Program-made: the position numbers and the translations under genes
In this document: piece by piece, positions 22,378-26,462 of the stretch
How positions within the stretch are numbered: the first letter of the stretch is position 1
Layout of the letters: each line of letters begins with the position of its first letter
The notes under the pieces: model-generated
Database searches by the model: none
Seen by the model: the letters and a program-made list of their open reading frames with translations, nothing else
Told to the model about the DNA's origin: nothing
NCBI GenBank assembly: GCA_028871595.1
Contig: JAGWMT010000011.1
Location: 1 to 26,462 of the forward strand
Reading direction: 5' to 3'
Source: Elusimicrobiota bacterium
GTDB lineage: Bacteria > Elusimicrobiota > Elusimicrobia > UBA1565 > UBA9628
Length of the DNA: 26,462 nt

Positions 22378-23135
22378 TGCTCAAGATCCGGGTCATGCCG
22401 ACGATGCTTTACAAGGACTTCGGCTTGGTTAAAGGCAAGGGCTTCGATTCGTGGCGCCGGACGGGTAGCCTGATGCAGGCCGTGAAGGTGTACAACATGC
22501 GCGAGGTGGACGAGCTCGTGTTCGTCGACATCGCGGCCACTCTCGAGGGGCGCGAGCCGGACTACGCCCTGGTCGACGACTTCGCCGACGACTGCTTCAT
22601 GCCGCTGACCGTCGGCGGCGGCGTACGAACCATCGAGCAGGTTGGCCGCCTCCTGGCCGTCGGGGCCGACAAGGTCGCGATCAATTCCGCGGCGGTCGAA
22701 TCTCCGGGGCTCATCGATCAGATCGCCAAGCGCTATGGAGCCCAGTGCTGCGTCGTTTCCATCGATTTCCGGAGGCCGTCGGGGGCCGCCCCCGAGGTGT
22801 TCTCTCGTGCCGGCACGAAGCCGACCGGGCTCGATCTGGCTGTCTTCGCGCGGGAGTGTGCCGATCGCGGCGCGGGGGAGATCCTCCTCACTTCCATCGA
22901 GCGCGACGGCACTTTCGAGGGCTACGACGTGGAGGCGATCCGATCCGTCGCCGATGCCGTCGGCATTCCGGTGGTCGCGTCGGGTGGGTGTGGGGAATAC
23001 GAGCACATGGCCGCCGTGCTTTCGGAGGGCGGCGCCTCCGCAGTCGCGGCCGCGTCGATCTTCCACTTCACGGAGAAGACCCCTCTCGAGGCCAAGAAGC
23101 GCTTGGCGGAGAAAGGCTTCCGCGTCCGCCTTTAG
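22377..23135 (+). CDS. hisF: HisF-like ammonia-channel subunit with altered catalytic residue
   Basis: This 252-residue TIM-barrel protein is a homologue of the imidazole glycerol phosphate synthase cyclase subunit. Alignment by eye is ungapped at both ends: the catalytic Asp11 of HisF is Leu11 here (RVMPTMLYKDF), whereas the second catalytic position Asp130 is kept (VVSIDF). The phosphate loops GGGVRT at 80-85 and SGGCGEYEHM near 202 are recognisable. Loss of Asp11 should abolish the histidine reaction. This fits the HisF2-type partners of WbpG that dock the glutaminase and pass ammonia to the amidotransferase. The ATG at 22377 overlaps the HisH-like stop by one base. The stop overlaps that of the convergent radical SAM gene by four bases. 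Confidence 0.88.
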   Translation: MLKIRVMPTMLYKDFGLVKGKGFDSWRRTGSLMQAVKVYNMREVDELVFVDIAATLEGREPDYALVDDFADDCFMPLTVGGGVRTIEQVGRLLAVGADKVAINSAAVESPGLIDQIAKRYGAQCCVVSIDFRRPSGAAPEVFSRAGTKPTGLDLAVFARECADRGAGEILLTSIERDGTFEGYDVEAIRSVADAVGIPVVASGGCGEYEHMAAVLSEGGASAVAAASIFHFTEKTPLEAKKRLAEKGFRVRL

Positions 23136-24697
23136 CGGGCGTCCGATGGGGGGGCTTCGGCGTCCCCCTTGAAGATTTCGTTTCCGGTCTGATCCTTCAC
23201 GAAGATCGTGTCGCTGTAGTTGAAGCTGAAGTCGTTGACGTTGCGCTTCATGTCGTCGGGGTCGAGCGGCTTTTTCGCCTTCTTCGACTTCTTGGTGTGC
23301 TTGGCGTAGCCCCCCGTGCGCACCAGTTTCTGCTCGTCGAGACCGAGTTCGAGCAACCGGTTGAGGTTCTTGGCCCCTTCCTTAATCTCATTCATGATCT
23401 CGTCGTCGGACAACCTCGTCATATTGATGCAGATGTCCTGGCGCTCGGTGATCGACGTCAGGAATGCGTCCTCGTCGGGAATGAAGCCGTTCTTGCGCGC
23501 GTATTCATACATCCCGGTGTAGGGAAGGGGGAGCAAGAATCCGATGCTCGGGTAAACCTTCGACTCCAGGCACATGTCGAAGGTCTTCTTGATCGTCTCC
23601 TTGGTCTCGATCGGATAGCCGAACACCACGCTGGTGTTGCTGGCGATGCCGGCCTCGCGCAGAACGCGGATTTGCTCGGTGAAATACTCGGCCTTGATCT
23701 TCTTGTTCATCAGCGTCAGGATTTCCTCGTCTCCCGACTCCAAGGAGAAGCCTGCCGCCACGCATCCGGCCGCCTTCATCTTGCGGGCGATTGTCAGGCG
23801 GCGCTCGTAGGCGATCTGCGGATTGCCGAACAGGTCCACGCGCACCGCCGCGTCCCAATTGAACTTTAGCCCGGATGCCAGGATGGCGTCGGCCATCTTT
23901 TCGACCTGGGTCAGCGAGGAGAAGCTCAGGTCGTCCCAGAAGGCGATGTAGTTCGCGCCGTACTTCTCCATGTTCCGGCGGATTTCGGCGATCACCTGGG
24001 CGACCGAGCGTTTGCGATAGGGGTCGTCCCAATAGACGTAGTGACAGAAGGTGCACTTGAAAACACATCCGCGCGCCGTCGTCACGGGAAAGGAGACCGG
24101 CTTGACGTTGGGATCGAGGCCGCCGAACGACATGTTTTCCGAACGGCTGATGTAACGCTTGACGTCGAAAAAATCCCATTCGACCATCGGCAGCACGTCG
24201 ATGTCGCTGGCCTTGCGGGGCGGGTTCTTGACCGCGCGCCCGTCCGCGCCGCGGAACACGATCCCGTGGATGCCGTCCAGGCTGGTGCCGTTGCGGAAGG
24301 CGTTTAAGGTCTCCAGGCAGGAAAATTCGCCTTCCCCGACCACGAGAACGTCGGTGGGGGTGTTTTCCATGAAGGCCTGATAGCACGAGGCCCCGACGGA
24401 GTTGCCGATGATGAGCTTCGTATTCGGATGGTGGCCCTTGACCATCTTCGTGAACCACTTCACCCACTTGTAGTGGGTCACGATGGAACCGAGCAGGATC
24501 ACGTCATAGGGGGAATTCTTGATTTTCTCCTCGACGACATCATCTTCGTAGTCGTTGATATCGATATCGAGGAGGTCGAACGAGTAGCCTTGGGCCTTGA
24601 TGAACGTCATGACCGAGGCGAGCCCGACCGGCAGGATCTTGACGGGGGAGCCTCTCCGCAGGCAGACATTGACGAAGAGGATTCGCAGATCTTTCAT
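23132..24697 (-). CDS. B12-binding-domain radical SAM protein
   Basis: This 521-residue protein has an N-terminal Rossmann-like region (about 5-160) that looks like a cobalamin-binding domain, then a radical SAM barrel. The [4Fe-4S] cysteines are Cys211, Cys215 and Cys218 in CVFKCTFC, and SLESGDEEIL and FGYPIETKETI follow in the normal order. The B12 domain lacks a clear DxHxxG motif, so base-off cobalamin binding is uncertain. The last 90 residues include a Lys-rich stretch, KKSKKAKK, and an unassigned tail. Related proteins perform C-methylation or other radical chemistry on small molecules, sugars or lipids. The gene is alone on the minus strand between the HisF-like gene and pseB. A role in tailoring the glycan or its lipid carrier is a guess from location. 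Confidence 0.85.
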   Translation of the reverse strand: MKDLRILFVNVCLRRGSPVKILPVGLASVMTFIKAQGYSFDLLDIDINDYEDDVVEEKIKNSPYDVILLGSIVTHYKWVKWFTKMVKGHHPNTKLIIGNSVGASCYQAFMENTPTDVLVVGEGEFSCLETLNAFRNGTSLDGIHGIVFRGADGRAVKNPPRKASDIDVLPMVEWDFFDVKRYISRSENMSFGGLDPNVKPVSFPVTTARGCVFKCTFCHYVYWDDPYRKRSVAQVIAEIRRNMEKYGANYIAFWDDLSFSSLTQVEKMADAILASGLKFNWDAAVRVDLFGNPQIAYERRLTIARKMKAAGCVAAGFSLESGDEEILTLMNKKIKAEYFTEQIRVLREAGIASNTSVVFGYPIETKETIKKTFDMCLESKVYPSIGFLLPLPYTGMYEYARKNGFIPDEDAFLTSITERQDICINMTRLSDDEIMNEIKEGAKNLNRLLELGLDEQKLVRTGGYAKHTKKSKKAKKPLDPDDMKRNVNDFSFNYSDTIFVKDQTGNEIFKGDAEAPPSDAR

Positions 24698-24760
24698 GGG
24701 AGGGTGCCTGGCGGATTTCGGGTGGAAATTCGATTTTCCGATGAGGTCGAAGACCTTGAT

Positions 24761-24769
24761 ATTATATCA
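24761..24769 (-). promoter_or_regulatory. Extended -10 promoter of the radical SAM gene
   Basis: TGATATAAT runs from 24769 to 24761 on the minus strand, a perfect extended -10 (TGnTATAAT) with no recognisable -35. The ATG at 24697 gives a leader of about 57 bases. I see no Shine-Dalgarno before that ATG; the bases just upstream are pyrimidine-rich instead. Confidence 0.6.
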
Positions 24770-24808
24770 ATTTCAACGAGGGAAGCGACGCCGGGTTGGC
24801 GGCATCTT

Positions 24809-24817
24809 TGATATAAT
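24809..24817 (+). promoter_or_regulatory. Extended -10 promoter of pseB
   Basis: The same nine-base element TGATATAAT occurs on the plus strand, 39 bases from the minus-strand copy, so the 132-base gap at 24698-24829 is a divergent promoter with two identical boxes. Twelve bases separate it from the pseB ATG at 24830, giving a leader of about six bases with no ribosome binding site. No -35 hexamer is evident. Confidence 0.6.
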
Positions 24818-24829
24818 CGCGCCATCGAA

Positions 24830-25837
24830 ATGCTCAAGGGAAAAGTCGTCCTCGTCACGGGTGGAACGGGCTCCTTCGGGAAGGCCTTCATTTCCGCCGT
24901 TCTAAAGAAGCATAAGCCCCGGAAGGTTGTGGTCTATAGCCGCGACGAACTCAAGCAGTTCGAGATGCGGCGCCTCTTCGACGAGAAGACCTGCCCGGAA
25001 ATCCGCTACTTCATCGGCGACGTGCGCGACCGCGATCGCTTGTACCGCGCCTTCGACGGCGTCGACGTGGTCATCCACGCCGCCGCGCTGAAGCAGGTTC
25101 CCGCCGCCGAATACAATCCGCTCGAGGCGATCAAGACGAACGTCTTGGGCGCCGCGAACGTCATCGATGCCGCGATCGACCGAAATGTGAAGACCGTCGT
25201 CGCGCTCTCAACGGACAAGGCCGTCAATCCCGTCAACCTCTACGGGGCCACGAAACTCTGTTCCGACAAGCTCTTCGTGTCCGCGAACAACTATGCCGGC
25301 GCGCACGGCACTCGCTTTTCCGTGGTTCGCTACGGCAACGTGGTCGGCAGCCGCGGCTCTGTGATCCCCTTCTTCCTCCGGGCGGTGAAGACTGGGGTGC
25401 TTCCGATCACCGATGAGCGAATGACCCGCTTCTGGATCACCCTCGACCAGGCGGTCGCGTTCGTCATGCGGTCGATCCAAATGATGGAAGGCGGCGATAT
25501 CTTCGTGCCGAAGATTCCGAGCATGAACATCATGGACCTGGCGAAGGCCGTGGCTCCGAATTGCCGCACGAAGATCGTCGGCATCCGGCCGGGCGAAAAG
25601 CTCCATGAAGTCATGGTCACCGAAGACGACGCCCGCGATACCGTCGAATTCCCCGACCGGTATGTGATTCTCCCCGCCGAGCATGGGTGGGACGGTAACC
25701 TCGGAAAAAAAATGCGAACCGGAAAGCCGTGTCCGGCGGCATTCCGCTACAGCAGCGACGGCAATAAGGACTGGCTGACCGTCGAGCAGTTGCGCTCCAT
25801 GATCCGCGGCCTCAAGCTCGAAGATCCCGTCGTCTAG
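24830..25837 (+). CDS. pseB: PseB, UDP-N-acetylglucosamine 4,6-dehydratase (inverting)
   Basis: This 335-residue extended SDR of the FlaA1/PseB group performs the first step of pseudaminic acid synthesis, converting UDP-GlcNAc to the 4-keto-6-deoxy-L-arabino product. The cofactor loop TGGTGSFG is at residues 10-17. The active-site segment STDKAVNPVNLYGATK gives Asp129, Lys130 and Tyr138, with the same spacing as Asp132, Lys133 and Tyr141 of Helicobacter FlaA1. Length is normal. The gene is at the head of its own unit, 5 kb from pseC, so the pathway is split over several transcripts. It is followed seven bases later by a membrane protein gene. Family members that retain configuration would differ in the catalytic motif, so the inverting assignment is reasonably secure. 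Confidence 0.93.
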   Translation: MLKGKVVLVTGGTGSFGKAFISAVLKKHKPRKVVVYSRDELKQFEMRRLFDEKTCPEIRYFIGDVRDRDRLYRAFDGVDVVIHAAALKQVPAAEYNPLEAIKTNVLGAANVIDAAIDRNVKTVVALSTDKAVNPVNLYGATKLCSDKLFVSANNYAGAHGTRFSVVRYGNVVGSRGSVIPFFLRAVKTGVLPITDERMTRFWITLDQAVAFVMRSIQMMEGGDIFVPKIPSMNIMDLAKAVAPNCRTKIVGIRPGEKLHEVMVTEDDARDTVEFPDRYVILPAEHGWDGNLGKKMRTGKPCPAAFRYSSDGNKDWLTVEQLRSMIRGLKLEDPVV

Positions 25838-25844
25838 GGCGCCT

Positions 25845-26462
25845 TTGTTCCGCCCGACCTCCGCCGGACTCCTGGCCGTTTTTATTCTGATGGGAGGCCT
25901 GCGCGATCCTCGATTGGCCGCGCTGGGGGAAGTTCTTGTTTTTTCTCTCGTTTGGATCGAGCGGCCGGGGTTGGGGGCAGCCGTTGGCTGGCTGCCGTGG
26001 CTGGCCTGGGCATTTTTTTCCGCGCTCGTTGGCGCGCAGCCGTTCGCATCCTTGGCGGGCATGGCGCGTTGGTCCGCGGTACTCGCGTTCTATTCACTCG
26101 CGGCCACGTGGGGACCGAATGAGCGCGAGAATTGGTTGAAGACGCTTCTGTTTTCGGGCCTCATTCTGGCCCTCACCGCTCTCTGGACTGGCTCTGGCCG
26201 TGGATTTCGCGGGGACATGACCGGTTTGCTCCCGCCGTACTACAACTACACCACCTTCGCCTTGTCGGCGGGCGTCGCGGCGGGGGCGGCGTGGGCGCTG
26301 CACCCGGGGACGAAGCGGGGCGCGGCGCGGGCGGCGGCGCTGGGCGTCGCGGTTCTGGGGGGCGCGTGCTTGATCCTGGCGCACGGGCGCGGGGCCGAAC
26401 TGGGCGTGGCCGTCGCGGCGATCGTCTGGGGCGCGCGGCGCTGGGGGTGGAAGGCGGGTTTG
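25845..26462 (+). CDS. O-antigen ligase/polymerase-like membrane protein (partial, runs off the window)
   Basis: An open frame of 206 codons continues to the last base without a stop. It encodes a strongly hydrophobic protein with several membrane helices. The likeliest start is TTG at 25845, seven bases after the pseB stop. An ATG at 25890 is possible but would start inside the first helix. The features are typical of the Wzy_C/O-antigen ligase family: a run of short, Trp-rich helices, the periplasmic-like LLPPYYNYTTFA segment and LAHGRGAELGVAV, which is close to the SRG-containing helix of that family. Such proteins polymerise the glycan or transfer it to lipid A or protein. The C-terminal half with the large periplasmic loop is missing, so the assignment remains tentative. 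Confidence 0.6.
   Translation, partial: MFRPTSAGLLAVFILMGGLRDPRLAALGEVLVFSLVWIERPGLGAAVGWLPWLAWAFFSALVGAQPFASLAGMARWSAVLAFYSLAATWGPNERENWLKTLLFSGLILALTALWTGSGRGFRGDMTGLLPPYYNYTTFALSAGVAAGAAWALHPGTKRGAARAAALGVAVLGGACLILAHGRGAELGVAVAAIVWGARRWGWKAGL

Noticed and set aside
21760..23135. Reading HisH and HisF as histidine biosynthesis genes
   Set aside because: There are no other his genes nearby, they follow a WbpG-type amidotransferase, and HisF position 11 is Leu instead of Asp.
22745..23869. Plus-strand frame of 374 codons crossing from the HisF-like gene into the radical SAM gene
   Set aside because: It spans a convergent junction and is a shadow of both genes, without conserved motifs.
25936..26017. 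T-runs after pseB as a terminator
   Set aside because: They lie inside the open frame of the following membrane protein, encode Phe/Val-rich helices and lack a preceding GC-rich stem.

Overview
The window is 26 kb of GC-rich, gene-dense bacterial DNA carrying a surface-polysaccharide (O-antigen-like or protein-glycan) locus. I count 23 coding sequences and see no rRNA, tRNA, CRISPR array, transposase or phage gene. Nucleotide-activated 2-keto sugar acids, a transporter of the lipid-linked-glycan flippase type and an O-antigen-ligase-like membrane protein suggest a Gram-negative-type envelope. I cannot place the organism. Two large proteins recall families named after Leptospira surface-carbohydrate loci, so a poorly sampled Gram-negative phylum is plausible, but this is only an inference.

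Layout. 198-3964 (+) is a four-gene overlapping operon: Gfo/Idh/MocA oxidoreductase, SDR, AroB-like sugar-phosphate cyclase and 2-hydroxyacid dehydrogenase. 8534-3971 (-) is a five-gene operon: FkbM methyltransferase, sugar-isomerase-like TIM barrel, HisC-like aminotransferase and two more methyltransferases. 8711-12421 (+) holds a second Gfo/Idh/MocA enzyme, a KdsB-like CMP-sugar synthetase and a large putative transferase. 15274-12418 (-) holds PseC and an ABC exporter. 15342-17102 (+) is another large putative transferase. 17936-17106 (-) is an SpsF-like cytidylyltransferase. 18007-23135 (+) is a five-gene operon: a PseG-acetyltransferase fusion, PseI, a WbpG/PseA-type amidotransferase, HisH-like and HisF-like. 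24697-23132 (-) is a radical SAM protein. 24830 to the window end (+) is PseB followed by a partial membrane protein.

How they work together. A complete CMP-pseudaminic acid route can be read off: PseB (dehydratase), PseC (aminotransferase), a PseH-like acetyltransferase fused to PseG (UDP-sugar hydrolase), PseI (condensation with PEP) and the SpsF-like protein as the likely CMP transferase. The amidotransferase with HisH- and HisF-like partners would then turn an acetamido group into an acetamidino group. The HisF-like protein has Leu at position 11, where true HisF has a catalytic Asp, but keeps Asp130. This fits reuse as an ammonia-channel partner.

The left half encodes a second, unassigned pathway. 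A DHQ-synthase-fold cyclase, four NAD(P)-type dehydrogenases, a PLP aminotransferase, a sugar-isomerase fold, three methyltransferases and a KdsB-like CMP transferase could build an unusual, possibly carbocyclic, aminated and methylated sugar. This is the most likely source of new biology here.

Organisation. Modules alternate strand, and all four convergent junctions have 6 or fewer bases between stop codons, or overlap by 4. Several lead genes have a -10-like hexamer ending exactly six bases before the start codon, which suggests leaderless transcripts, while Shine-Dalgarno sites are clear at some internal genes. G8 and A8 tracts lie inside two glycan genes.
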